From Xenopus tropicalis (lineage: Eukaryota; Chordata; Amphibia; Anura; Pipidae): a stretch of DNA of 64,000 bases. The notes under the pieces are model-generated. The model did no database searches. It saw only the letters and a program-made list of their open reading frames with translations, and was not told the DNA's origin. Positions 36,285 through 49,700 of this stretch are shown here, one piece after another (within the stretch, counting starts at the first letter, position 1; each line of letters opens with the position of its first letter). The stretch is from assembly GCF_000004195.4 (NCBI RefSeq), contig NC_030682.2, forward strand, positions 133,630,234 through 133,694,233, read 5' to 3'. A program made the position numbers and the translations under genes.

Positions 36285-37330
36285 GATCCAAAGAACAGCT
36301 TTTAAAAGTCATGGAAAGTCTTATTTATGAGAAAAAGTTGGGATTGGTTAACTGGAGAAGATGCACGTAAAGTGATACTGACACCAAAAAATTTCTTATA
36401 AAGTATGAACCTACCTATAAGGTCATGTTGACTTTTTTTTCCTAAAAGTCCTGTTTTTCTACATAAATCCTACTAAAGATCCTGAACCCGACTGTCTGGC
36501 AACCCAACTGAAGCTTCTCAATCTGTGAAAAGGACCACGTCATAAACTGGGAGGATTCAGCTTGCCGTTTGCTTCAAGGAGCTCCCCCTCCCTCCCTCGC
36601 ATAGCATGTGAACTAGATAGCAGGCAGGCTTGATCTTTCCATTGCCTGCCTACTTCAAAGGGCTGCCCCCCTTTCTGCACTTCGCACGAAGAATTAAATA
36701 GCTTTCCCGGGCCTGCCTGCTTCTAAGGGCTCTCCCTTCCCCCTCCCCATTACACATAGACAACGGAGCTGAGCTTGTCACATACCGACTGAAAGCAGAA
36801 GGGGTGTTGCAGGTTTGTGATTGGGCATATTTATTCATTTGGGAGGCATTTAAATTAAAACCCGGAATAAGGTAACAAACATGGCTGCTCCGTGGGTCTG
36901 TAATTAATGATACCATAATTATGAAGCAAAAAAACTTTGCAGATTTAGTTTATAAGGAATTTAAAGCTGATACAAATTAAAACACAACAGGTGTAAAAAA
37001 TGTTTTTAAGTGGCTGTCAGTATCACTTTAAGGGGTGATATGATAATTGTATAAATATATAAGGGGATCATATAATAAATTGTCTGGCGCTTTATTCACC
37101 AGTATGTCTTTCCAGCAGACATGTGGGGTATTTTACAGTGTGAGCTGTGAAGTTGTGGAGCGGGTTGGATGCCTCTTTACCAAGTAAGAGAATACAGAGT
37201 TGCAGAAATTAGCTCTTGGTGTTGACCAAGGTTTTTCACCTTCCTCTGGATCATCTAACAAGTTGGTTTCATAAAGGCTTGATGAAGTGCCTTTTTTCAA
37301 CCTCGACTACTATGTTGCTGACAGTTTGAT
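36285..37330 (+). mobile_element. CR1/L2-like LINE 3' region split by a T2 MITE
   Basis: 36285-36367 encodes DVDKIQRTAF and ends at gttggttaactggagaagatg. The tail resumes at 37031 with ggggtgatatgataattgta and tataaggggatcatataat, then ccttcctctggatca. The MITE 36368-37030 sits between. Opposite orientation to the RT fragment on its left. Confidence 0.7.
36368..37030. mobile_element. T2-type MITE (TAAAGTGATACTGACA ends)
   Basis: The ends are taaagtgatactgacacc and ggctgtcagtatcacttta. 663 bp with long internal inverted parts (gcctgcctgcttctaagggc versus related words). Inserted into a LINE tail. Confidence 0.85.
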
Positions 37331-37539
37331 TTCAAAGCTAAGAGATCACTACATTATAAATAAATACATAAACCCTATATATATTTGATAGTATGTGTGT
37401 TGAACAAAATGCTATGTATTTATTATATTAATATGGCAGTGGGAAATAAATTTGAAGAGCCCCGTACAATAAATGTGGTACATGAGTACTAAATCAGAAA
37501 AAAAAAAAAAATAAAAGCATAAAATAACCAATAAGTCCC

Positions 37540-37677
37540 AGTTAAAAGGAAGTGTACCCATTTTATTCAAACGCATGCCTTCCTTTAACCTTACAATGTG
37601 GCTTGGTTTTTGTAAGAGGAAAAGAAAGCATGGGTAACAGGGAAACTTTGAGCTGGTGTGAAGTTCAAATGAAGTCA
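37540..37677 (-). other. eif3e: eif3e 3' UTR with AATAAA polyadenylation signal
   Basis: After the TGA the transcript runs about 110 nt to AATAAA at 37567-37562 (minus strand), followed within 30 nt by a T-rich stretch. This is the first such hexamer after the stop and would give an unusually short UTR of about 135 nt. The exact cleavage site is inferred. Confidence 0.75.
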
Positions 37678-37716
37678 TCAATAGAATCCGGAATCCTGAG
37701 CTGCCCAGGTAGGTGC
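37678..37716 (-). CDS. eif3e: eif3e exon 13, last coding segment (residues 434-445 and stop)
   Basis: 39 nt: [12 protein letters not shown] followed by TGA (37680-37678). The acceptor is gcag (37720-37717). Mammals end APNWATQDSGFY, so the last six residues are the same. It is too short to stand out as an open frame and was found from the known C-terminus and the phase of exon 12. Confidence 0.94.
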   Translation of the reverse strand, partial: APTWAAQDSGFY

Positions 37717-40700
37717 CTGCAAAATAAAAATATATATATTATATATAGGCATTGGGTCCTTCCATAATTTACATCTCCATAATTTAAGTCTACTAAAAAC
37801 ATGTAAGCATTAAATAAACCCAATAGGTCAGTTTTGCCTCCAATTAGATTAATTATATCTTAGTTAGGAAAACTGGTCTGTTCTTGTTAGCACTCTTTCC
37901 CCCGAAAAAACCCCTCTTAAGCTGGCCATACCCGCACCGATAATATCGTACACAACCTCGTTTCGTACGATATTCGGTGCGTATATGGCAAGTCAACCGA
38001 TATCGCAGGAAGCTGCCGATATCGGTCGACTCGCCGATCGGGAAGGTTAAAAGATTTTGATCGGGCGCCATCCTATTGTTTCTACCTCCTTATCTGCCGT
38101 TTCAGCCCTGAACGGTGTGTGGCTGATTGTACGATTGCAAATCACCACGTGTGTCGCCACCTTTAGTCTGATGTGTAAAAATCTTATTTAATCATAACTT
38201 CAGGGGTGTGGCCCCTTGGGGTAATGCACTGACCTACATTATCTGGTTGGCCACAAGGTTATTGCAAAGACCAAATGGCCGATTTAGTAAAATGCCAAAA
38301 ATCATTTTTCCATATCTTGACCTTGCTGTCCTTTATTTCCACTAAGAAAATGACAGAAACAGTGCAAAAATTCAACCTTAATTTGTAATAGTTTGCACCA
38401 CCCCACAGCAGACAGTCAAATACTTTTAGGTGAGGGAAAAAATAAAAAAAGCTTTTAAAATCCACACAAATCAGATAAAATATTGTGCCGATATAGACTT
38501 TATCAATTAATGTACTAATGTTCATAACATATTGGCAAGCAAATTCAAGTAGAAATGGCATCTACCACAAATGCAACATTTTTTTTTTTATTTTATTTTT
38601 TTTAATTTGCTTGCCAATATATGTTATGAACATTAGTACATGAGCCATATAAGACAAGGGCAGAGACACTGCCTATTTAAAGGAAAAGTAACTCAAGTGT
38701 ATCAAAGAATTTAAACTATAATGTTCGGCTACCAGACAATGGTAAAAGCAGTAGGTTTGCTTCTAAAACACTAATACAGCCCATATAAACACACTGCTGT
38801 ATAGCCATGGTAGCAGACATTTAAATTGAAATAGGGCTAAATGGCACAGGTTATAGATAAGCTCTGTAAAACACCATTGCATTCTACAGAGTGAATCTGC
38901 TATGTAACCTGTTTCTTTTCACATCTTAAATGGCCGCCCTTGTTGCTATACAACAACTTTTTTACTCTGGTAAAACTTGTGTGTTTGCTTCAGAAAGACT
39001 ACTATAGTCTGTATAAAAGAGCTGTTGTATAGCAACAGGGGCGGCCATTTCTAAGTGGAAATAAAAAACAGCAAGGTCAAGATACGGAACACTATTTTAT
39101 TCACTTTAAAACACATTCATTTTTTGGTGTTACTGTTCCTTTAAGCCGTATCAAATCCTATATTGCTAAGAATGTTTAAATCCCAGCTCTATATAATTCT
39201 GATGTTTTTGAATATGGGGCTAGAACCTTAATCATTCTATGCCTGTGGCACGAATAGGAATTAAGCCTCACAAATAGAGCCGGGAGTGCAGAGCAAACAT
39301 CTTTACCTCAGTTCTGCTGTTCTGGTTCGTTTTCTTCTCAATATTCATAGCCAGCATTTGGCTACGGAATGCAAGGCTCTTTGTCTTTTCAATCACTTGC
39401 TGATAAGGAGAGACGGCATTGTTTCCCATAACCACGTGACCCTAGAACGAGGATATAAAATATATTTTTGTATTTGGTTTATCAATATTAAACGTCAGAT
39501 TTGAATAGACTCTGACAGCTCCCAGTAACACATTCCCACACAAGGTAGTATTATGGAAATCGACACAAATTAGACTTTAAAATAGAACTGCTGCATACAG
39601 AAACGGCAAGATATCCTAACCCTGCTAGCGGGTTCTACTGCTTAACTCAAACACCCACCCGCCACCTTAAATGGTCTGCAGCAATCCACAAATTATAAGC
39701 CATAAGTCAATGTCATTGCAAACAAAATGACTTCATTTGTTATGGTTCTGTCAGAATGAATGGCAGAAAATGAAAACCGTACCAGTTTGGAATCTATCTT
39801 GGCGTCCAGTCTTGCATTACGAATTAAGTTGACAATCCACCTTTCAGCTTCTTCCGGAGTCATATTCAGTTTGTCAGCCAACATGCTTTGAGGGAGAGTG
39901 GGGAGAAAAAATGTAAATTTTAACGCGACTGGATGGGATAGAGGAAAAATTATACAGTTTCATTCATAAGATCAATCTACTGATGAGAGACCATGTTGCA
40001 CCCAATTATTTGCACTTTAGCAGACACTCCAAAATATGTATATGGACAGCCAACTGAAGGCTCTTCTTTATAATCTTTAATTTGTTGAGGCATTTTGGCT
40101 GGCACTGGTGCTTTGCACAGAGAATATCCGTGGTCAAAATGCCCCCTTATGGACTGTCATTGCCTCCCACACCAATGCACGGGATCTGCTCTGTCGGGCA
40201 AAGATGGCCATACATGGGCTGATAAAAGCGTTGAAGGGTGAACAGTCCGATTCGTCAGTTTATTGGCCTGGGTATAGGACCCTAAGACGGGCCTAACAAA
40301 TGGGCATTTGTTAGGCCTGTCTAAGGGCTGAAAATAATCTAGATGTCGACTGGGCAGGATTCAAAATCTCGTCGGAGCAATGGGTGCATCGGCATACTGA
40401 TGTGTTCCACATCACATCAATCTTATATCACTCAAGGTGGGTATATTGGGGAAAGATCTGCTTGTTTGGCGGGCTTGACAAATGAGCAGATCTTTCAGCG
40501 TAAGGCCAGCTTTAGACACCGACAGAGACAGGTAGACCCCCTTAGAGGCACTTTAGTGGTTTTAGAGTTTCTTGCATTTTTCATGGTTTAAAAAAAAAAA
40601 CAGATTATCAAAAAGAATACAAACGGCCCCCTTAGAGTTGTTCGGTGTATAATGAAGTAGCAGAATTCTTAATGAATAAGATAAGTAAATGTAGGACTGG

Positions 40701-43700
40701 CCAGAGGGGGTGACTGTTTGGCCTGTTTGTATATATTGCAATATATGGTAAAACTATCCCTGTTTTGTTTTTAAGGGGAGGGCATTCCCCTTTGCAGAAA
40801 AACACACATTAGTTAACGGCCCCCTTAGAGTCTTTTGGTGTATAGCTTTGGTGTTACTGCCCAACACCGTTGAGTGCAAGAGAATGGACATAGTGACATT
40901 GCCCTAGGTAATAACCAGAGGACAGCTAATCTTTAAAGCCTATATTCACCTGCTCCATTTCGTATTTCGTTGCCTAAAGGCCCCCAAGGGACATTTCTGG
41001 AGTATTTGTGTGAGTTGTGCACGTTACCTCTATCCCAAAAGAAATGCCATGTTCCCACTGTCCCAAGCGCACATTTATGACAGCACTGCATTTAAGTCAG
41101 TAGCTGTTTTTAACTTTTGCCCAGACTTGCGGGAACTTTGAGATAATGGGTTAGAAACAGTGTTTCTCATTAACTCAATTAGTACCATGGTAGCACTCAG
41201 CTGGATAGTTACTTTGATGTGCCATGTCTCAGCACTTGTCCCCCAGACATCACAAGGCCTTTCATACATATATTTATGACTTTTAGTATAAAATGTGAGG
41301 AGGACATGCAACTAAATCTTACACATAAAGGAGGATCCAAAAACAACACTACACAAATCAACATATATGCATTTCCTGCCAATAATTTCCCTAATTCCCA
41401 GCGTTGCGCAATACCTGATTAAATACTATAGAGCTCCATATTCCAACGAGCAATGGTCGAGTCATCGGCTCTAGTTTTATTAGGAACTTACCGCTTCCCT
41501 GTTTCATTTATCTTTTCATTACCAAACAAAACCATGAGTAACGTGTAGACCAAATGAAGACAGTGTAACGCTCACACTTGACATACGAGTACATAAACTT
41601 GAAAGCAGGGAACTCTATATGACTCAAGGGGTAAAGCATATCAGATTTCCCAAATCCCCTTCATCTGTATGCAAATGTTGAAAACAGACATGAAAACAGA
41701 ACTTCTAGAGTTAAAATTGATATTTGAAAGAGGTAGTTTAACTTTTAATATGTTATAGAACAACTAATTTTTTAATCATTTTCCTTTTACCCTTTCCAGA
41801 TTTCAAGGAGGGTCACTGACCCCAACATCACAAGAAGAAAAAAAAAAGGTTTACGACCTACAATGTCTGAATTAAAAATTTGAACACAAAAACTTCTCAT
41901 TAAACAAACTGTGGCCCCGATGGCGACATCTGATAGAATCGCACTAAACTGCTATGGCTATTATTCTGTCTCTTCGCGTCACACCTCCAAAATGAGAAAA
42001 ATCAATGAGCTGTGAACAAAGCAGAGGGACGCGCTCAAACAGAACTCCAGCGAGAGGCAAAGTGAGCGCCCGTAATTATACAAGCTAGCACATGGTGTCC
42101 GAGAAGCTTTTAATTACAGCTATTGGGGCTATTACCTGCAAACCAGTTAGCGGCGGTGGGTTTTTTTTTCTTCTTTTTTTGCTTCGTTCCATAGCACCAT
42201 ATGGCAAGGAGTAAGAATATTTTAAAAAATAAATAAAATGTATGTTTATTATACAGGTATGGGATCCATTATCCAGAAAATTCCAAATTGTGGGAAGGCC
42301 ATCGCCCATAGACTCCATTAAGAGCAATAATTCAGATTTTTTTTTTAAAGGATTTCCTTTTTTTTCCTGTAATAATAAAACAATACAGGTATGGGATCCC
42401 TTATCCGGAAACCCATTATCCAGAAAGCTCCGAATTACGGAAAGCCCGTCTCCCATAGAACCCATTTAATCAAATAATTCAGAATTTTAAAACTAATTTC
42501 CTTTTTCTTTGTAATAATAAAACAGAACCTTGTAATTGATCCCAACTAACATATAAATCATCCTTATTGGATGCAAAACAATCCTATTGGCTTTAATTAA
42601 TGTTTTATTAATTTTTTAGTGGACTTAAGGTATGGAGATCCAAATTACGGAAAGACCCCTTATCCGGAATACCCTTGGTCCCGAGCATTCTGGATAATGG
42701 GTCCTATACCTGTACCTTCTACTTGATGCCAACTAAGTTATAATTACCCCTTATTGGGGGCAGAACAGCCCTATTGGGTTTATTTAATGGTTAAATGATT
42801 CCCTTTTCTCTGTAATAATAAAACAGTACCTGTACTTGATCCAACTAAGATATAATTACCCCTTATTGGGGCAGAACAGCCCTATTGGGTTTATTTAATG
42901 GTTAAATGATTCCCTTTTCTCTGTAATAATAAAACAGTACCTGTACTTGATCCCAACTAAGATATAATTACCCCTTATTGGGGGCAGAACAGCCCTATTG
43001 GGTTTATTTAATGGTTAAATGATTCCCTTTTCTCTGTAATAATAAAACAGTACCTGTACTTGATCCCAACTAAGATAGAATTAATCCTTATTGGATGCAG
43101 AACACTCTTGTTAAGTTTATTTAATTTTTAAATGATTTTTTTTTTAGCAGACTTAAGGTATGGAGCTCCAAATTACAGAAAGACCCCTTATCCGGAAAAG
43201 CAGAGATCCCGAGCATTCTGGATTATGGGTCCCATACCTGTATAAACCCAACAGGATTGTTTTGCCTTAACTACGATCATTTACTTTTTCTCTATAATAA
43301 TAAAGCAGTTCATTTTTAAAAGTATAAATTGTTGATTTATGTTAAGTCTATGGGAAATGGTCTTCCCGTAATTTCAGAGCTTACTAGTTTATAGGTTTGT
43401 GGATAACAGATCACATCCCTGTATTATGTTGTAGAAATGTTATTTAATTCTGTTAAGCATACAAACTACATTCGATCTTTGGGATGTCTATCATTCCAGC
43501 AAAAAGAACAAACACCAAATTGTTCAGTTAATTAACGTATAATTATTAACAGGAAGCAGATACAATGGCACTAAATTGTGGGAAACTAAGGAGTAGAAAA
43601 AGCAACATACTACTAAAGATAGCCTAGAGAGGTGGAGTGGGGGGGGGGGGGGGGGGGGGGGGGGAGAGAGGAAACAAGCGGCAATTATTAGTATGATTAA

Positions 43701-46700
43701 AGAAGAATGGTTAAAGGACGCTCACCGATAATGTTTTGCTCCACTTTTTACACAGCATGATAAATATACCCCTTAGTTTAGATCGGTGCTGTCCAACTGG
43801 CAGCCCGAGACTCTCCTCTGTGTGGGCCCCCCACCTAGCTGCTGTGACTGCTTACCTTTGTGTAAGCCTTAAATGGTATCAGTACTGAGATTAACTGCCC
43901 CCCTGCATTGTTCACACCTCAAATTCATGCTGTAAACCCCCTGTATTGTTCATACATATGTAATGTCCAGTATTGTTCACACCCTTTAGTGTCTGCATTG
44001 TTCACCCCCTGCACATTGTTCACCTAAACACAACTCAGACTATAGCACACACAAGCAGCATAGGGCAGGCAGAGTATGGCACACACAGGCGGCATAGGAC
44101 AGGCAGAGTATGGCACACACAGGCGGCATAGGACAGGCAGAGTATGGCACACACAGGCGGCATAGGGCAGGCAGAGTATGGCGCACACACAGGCGGCATA
44201 GGGCAGGCAGAGTATGGCACACACAGGCGGCATAGGACAGGCAGAGTATGGCACACACAGGCGGCATAGGACAGGCAGAGTATGGCACACACAGGTGGCA
44301 TAGGACAGGCAGAGTATGGCACACACAGGCGGCATAGGGCAGGCAGAGTATGGCACACACAGGCAGCATAGGGCAGGCAGAGTATGGCACACACAGGCAG
44401 CATAGGGCAGGCAGAGTATGGCACACACAGGCAGCATATAGCAGGCAGAGTATGGCACACACAGGTGGGGTAGGGCAGGCAGAGTATGGCACAAACAGGC
44501 AGCATAGGGCTATACGCTGCATGCCCTATGCTGTGGGAGGTGAACCTGGCAGGGATTTGTTCTGGGAGTTTGTAAGCAATTAGAAATAGTCATGATATGA
44601 TCCCTAAGGTGTGTAATTATATGCTGGGGGAGGTTCCTGTGCTATCCACTGGGGAGGAGAAGGCATATGGATTTAAGGGTATGTCTTGCAACCAATCATT
44701 TTCCCTTTTATGGTTCTCCCTGAAGCTCAGGTGCAAATTTACTCAGTGTTAATGAGCCCCAAGATGTCCCAAAGTGTTACACAGACAATATTTAATCCCT
44801 TCTTAAAATACAACTTATGTTGAGGTGGAAAGACAGAATTTTTGTTTTTAGTGTACAGTAGAACAGCCATCGGCAAAGGGCAAAACCTGAAGCTGGATCT
44901 CTTCTTATACTCCATAAATACAAACGCCCCAAATAAAAACCAGTTTTTAATCAAGCAGGAGTTATAGACAACACAAATCCTTCTCCCGGGTTTTATACAC
45001 TGTAAAGGATATAGTGCATATTGTTTTTAGATGAACACATTTAGTATGGTATGGTTTGCTTCTATTTATACAATCCATTAGTACAAAGTCCTCCCACAGA
45101 CTCCTAGGATGATGTAAAGCCATGCTACCTTAGAGTGGGTATATCAATATAGAGAAACATTTACCTGATGCTTATACACTGATGGATGCGACAGAAAGTC
45201 TCAAATATAAAGAGTCTGGCATTTTCAATGAAGTCTTCTAGGCAGGCCACAAGGAAGAAGTCATTTACCAGCACCTAATAAGAGGGAGAAAAATACAATG
45301 TTTATTATGAGTGTAATAGTGAGCAAGTGTAAGGTTTGAAGGAGAAGGAAACCCTTCTGACAAGGGTGATGCAGCATGGTTGACAAGCGCCACCCTGGAT
45401 CATTCAATTTTCAATTGTTCTTCATTTTTATTATTTGTGGTTTTTGAATTAATTAGCAGCTCTCTAGTTTGGAATGTCAGCAGCTGTCTGATTGCTAGGG
45501 TTCAATTTAACTGCCTGACTAAGCAGTGGTTTGAAAGAGACTGGAATATCGATAGAGAGGGGCCTAAATAGAAAGATAAGTAATACAAATTAAAAATAAC
45601 AAAGTAGTAGCCTCACGGAGCAACAGGTTTGTTTTTGGTTTCTGGGGTCAGTGACCTCCCATTTGAAAGCTGGAAAGAGTCAGTAGAGGAAGGCAAATAA
45701 TTGAAAAAGTATAAAAAGTGAAGACCAAATAAAAAGTTGTTAAGAACAGGCCATGCTATACAGAAAACTACAACAAATGATAATGCCAATACCCAGTGTC
45801 TCCTATTTAATAAATCTTCATTCTTGACCATTTCTGTAATAAGACTGTACTTTATATAACCTTATAAATGATTTTAACAAAGCTGCATTGTGTTTACGGC
45901 AAAACAGTCCTATTGGGTTTTAGGTAGCCTCCAGGCACAGAGCTCCAAACTGCTCCGGAAGATCCAAGGTTCCAAGCATTCTGTCGAATACATCCCATAT
46001 CTGCACAGGTCTAAAACAGTCATAACCCCCATTACATGACTAAGGGCACAAATCACTACGTCCATTTTTATGACTCAGTACACAACATCATTAAAGCCAT
46101 TACAATGTTTAATAAGTCCAGCTTAATTGCACCAAAGCATATGCAGCTGCATTCCTTATGTACCTGCACAACATGAGGCACAAACACACCACAAACGTAT
46201 TTCCTTTCAAGCTCTGTCACCATCATTATCAGTTGTTCTAATTAATATCAGATCCATCCTATCATCACTTCAAATGGTGTGGTTCACTGTTAACTGGGTC
46301 ATGAAACTTTCAGATAAAGCTCTCCTCTGAGTAATTGAATAAAAAAGCCCCAAATCTTGAATAACATATTGAGGTTTACGGTTCTAATTATCTTGAGAGT
46401 GAACTAAGGTCTCAGGCTCTACAGTACTCTTCTGTCAGGTTTCTGTAATAACTCCTACCATTGTGGATATCTCCCTATCCCTACTTTGTCATACTAGGAT
46501 CTAAAGCTAGCCATAGAACATGAAGTCAGATCATTTCAGTAACAAATAATTACAAAGAGGGGGTGTTGTACTGCCCTACTGATTCAATCACCACTAGCAT
46601 CACACAAAAGTACCACTGCCTTTTCTTGACTGGCAGTCTGAATACAGGATAAGAGAATACAATAAACCACGCCACTATAATACGGTATTGGGCTCAGCCT

Positions 46701-49700
46701 TGGGGGGACATCCTGCATAAGCACTATATACACATATTCAACACAGCAATTTATACACTGCAATAGGCAATTTACTCACCGATTCGCATTCTCTTAACTT
46801 TTTCTGTGCTCCATCAAAGTCAAAGTTGACATATAAGCATTCCACAAACTCAGTAATCGGGTCTTTGTAAGTGTAGGATTCCTGTATTAAAAAAAAGTGA
46901 AGGCATTATGAACAACATTTACACCCACCATTCCGTTGTGTAAAATTTTAAATGGATTTACAGCATCTAAACTTTTCTCTAGAACACGAAGGCATGCAAT
47001 TCAGGCATTTTAAAGGAGACATACAGGATAACTAAACGTCCCTCCAACGTTGTAGGCAATAATGGTTATATAAAATAATTCCTATTAAAAAAATACCACT
47101 TTATTGGAGCTCCCTATAGACCAGGGGTCGGGAACCTTTCTGGCTGAGAGAGCCATAAACACCACATATTTTAAAATGTAATTCCGTGAGAGCCATACAA
47201 TATGTTTGGCCGCGGATTCTGCGGGGCAAGGTAGGGTGGGTCCCAAGGATGCCGGATGCAGATGAGATGCAGAGGAGGGCGTGGCCTGCGCTCGGCGGAT
47301 AGAAGACGTGTTCTAAGGCTTAGAACACGTCTTCTATCCACCGAGTGCAGGCCACGCCCTCCTTATATTTTTTATTAAAGATTTGGCAGTGAGCCAGATG
47401 CAGCCATCAAAAGAGTCACATCTGGCTCCCGAGCCATAGGTTCCCTACCCCTGCCTCACTGGCCCCTGTCTGTTTCAAATGTGGAGTGGGCGTGTCCTAA
47501 TTGCCCCTGCCAGAAGCACAGTAGGAGAGGGATAGCCAATCACAGCCCATCAGTCACACAAGCAAAGACAGGCTTCAGGTCAGTCTAGCAGTTGATTGGT
47601 CCCTTTTCTACAGTGCAGTGTGCTGAGTGCCAGTGGCTCCCCTGCACAGCCTGGGAAAGGAGACACAGCCATGTATTATATTATATTATATATATATTAC
47701 ATTAGATCTAAACACAAATTGGTGATTTACACTACCCACGTTTCAAGCAACAACTGCAAAGGTTTTTGTTGTGTCTCATATACCTGCCTATATCCCACAA
47801 GTGCAGGGATGCTGGCTGCAGTGTTGCTTAATGAAACAATGTTTTATAGGCAAGTTACAGCTATATGCAATTTGCCACTAGTCAATAAGCAAATTATAGC
47901 TGGGGCACTAGCAAAACCTTCAGCAGATACTGTTTCGTCAGCTTCCTAAAAGTTTTTTTCATAAGCAGAAATAACATTACTAAGACCTAAAAATACGTGT
48001 ACTTAGTGTGAAACAAACACACTGAAGTGTTACCAATCAACTACATGTAGAAATATAATTATTCCGTTATAGACCATTTGTACAAGGTGGGAAAATGTTA
48101 TTCTATGCCTACCTGTTGGATGACCTTAACCAAATCTTTTAAGACTTGTCTTCGTTTCCTCACATCTTTGTTGGTGATCACGGCAGTCGTCAGATATCGG
48201 AGAATGTGCGGACACATAGTCTGAATGGCATTCAGGTATCTAAAATTGAAAACATCAAACATTTAAAAAAGCTCCATGTTGCTAGAAGGGTATAGTTTTC
48301 TTTTAAAGGAAAACTATATCCCCAAACAGTATAGGTCTTTATACAAATATATTACATAAACATCTAAATAAACCATTTTCATAAAAAATGTAGTTTTTAG
48401 CAGTATGTGCTATTGGGTAATCCTATATAGAAAACTGCCATTTTAGGCCCCATCAGCCAATGAATGGGCAGAGTCCTGCCTTTTGCTTCCACACTACTTC
48501 CTGTTACAGTTAGAGCTGCATCACTTCCTGTCAGCTGATCACTGAGGGAGCACACAGCCCATCACAAAATGGCAGCTCAAGGAAAAGGATGTAAAAGGGC
48601 AATATTTACTGATATATGTATTCCAGTGTGGCAAGATTGTTTATATTATGTTAAGTGACCTATTAAAGAATCTGTTGGTTAAGTATTTATTCTGGGGTAT
48701 ACTTTTCCTTTAAGAGGAAGATCATGGAGGGTGTGTGAAATAAAGAGGAGGGGAAGGGGTCAACTTATCCACCTGTAAATTTGAGACACATATTCATACC
48801 AACTGGAAAGACAAAACAATGCTGCTAGTTGTCAATGGTACTTTGTGACCCAAACAATAGCCATTCGAGTGACATTGAGGATAACCAACTGCAGTCCCTT
48901 CCCAAAGGCTTTGACTGGTTTGTTGTGTTACAGGGACAACCCTATGCATTTGGGAAGCAAAGATTCAAAATTGCTGCCTGATTAAAAGCAATAGTCCCTT
49001 ATGTATCCTTCAGGCTTCTATTTCACAATGTTTGTGAACCAACAAGAGCAAAGTTAGTAAGCCGAAAATGACTAACTACATGTACAAGCGCAGTTAAGTA
49101 TAACATTTATCCTATAAATAAAAGCCAAATGTGACCCTGGTGTGTTTCGGTAGCATGTGGACATCTGCATGTGTATGTTTTCTTTTCTCGCTGCAGCAGA
49201 CAAAATGCTGATGGTAACCAGATGTTCCCAGAGCCGAATGCTTAGAGAGCACGGTTACAGAAAGAAAAAACTTTGATGTGTGGTTGTTAATTGTAAGCAG
49301 TACAAGCGCTGCACAATCACGGCTCTTAATCAGATAGCCAGACCTATAAAAGCAAGATAACCCATTCTGTGCCACTGGGCACCTTACTAGTGTAGGGCAA
49401 TACTTACCCTGCATTTATATCAAGCTCACACAGCAGGTTTTATATAGAAATGTACATCTACAATCAGTTTGCTGCTGCAAGATGAGAAAATGCTTTCAGG
49501 CACAAAGTCAATCTGATTCAATATTGATAAACTGCCATTAAAAACTGCTGATGTGCATAAACAACTGCACCCAGCAATTATAATGTGTATGCCAGGCCGG
49601 ACTGGCAATCTGTGGGTTCTGGCAAAGCCCAGAGGGACTGCTGTAAGAAGCCATAGACACTCACTATTTATTGGGCTGGGGGGGCTGTTTGGGTCTCTGT

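Noticed and set aside
1..37540. rspo2, expected next gene downstream of eif3e by vertebrate gene order
   Set aside because: No furin-like Cys-rich or thrombospondin exon was recognised on either strand; it probably lies left of the window.
44024..44522. Three 156-160-codon minus-strand frames
   Set aside because: All three frames are open because the 34-bp repeat lacks stops; the same array is in copy 1 of the element.
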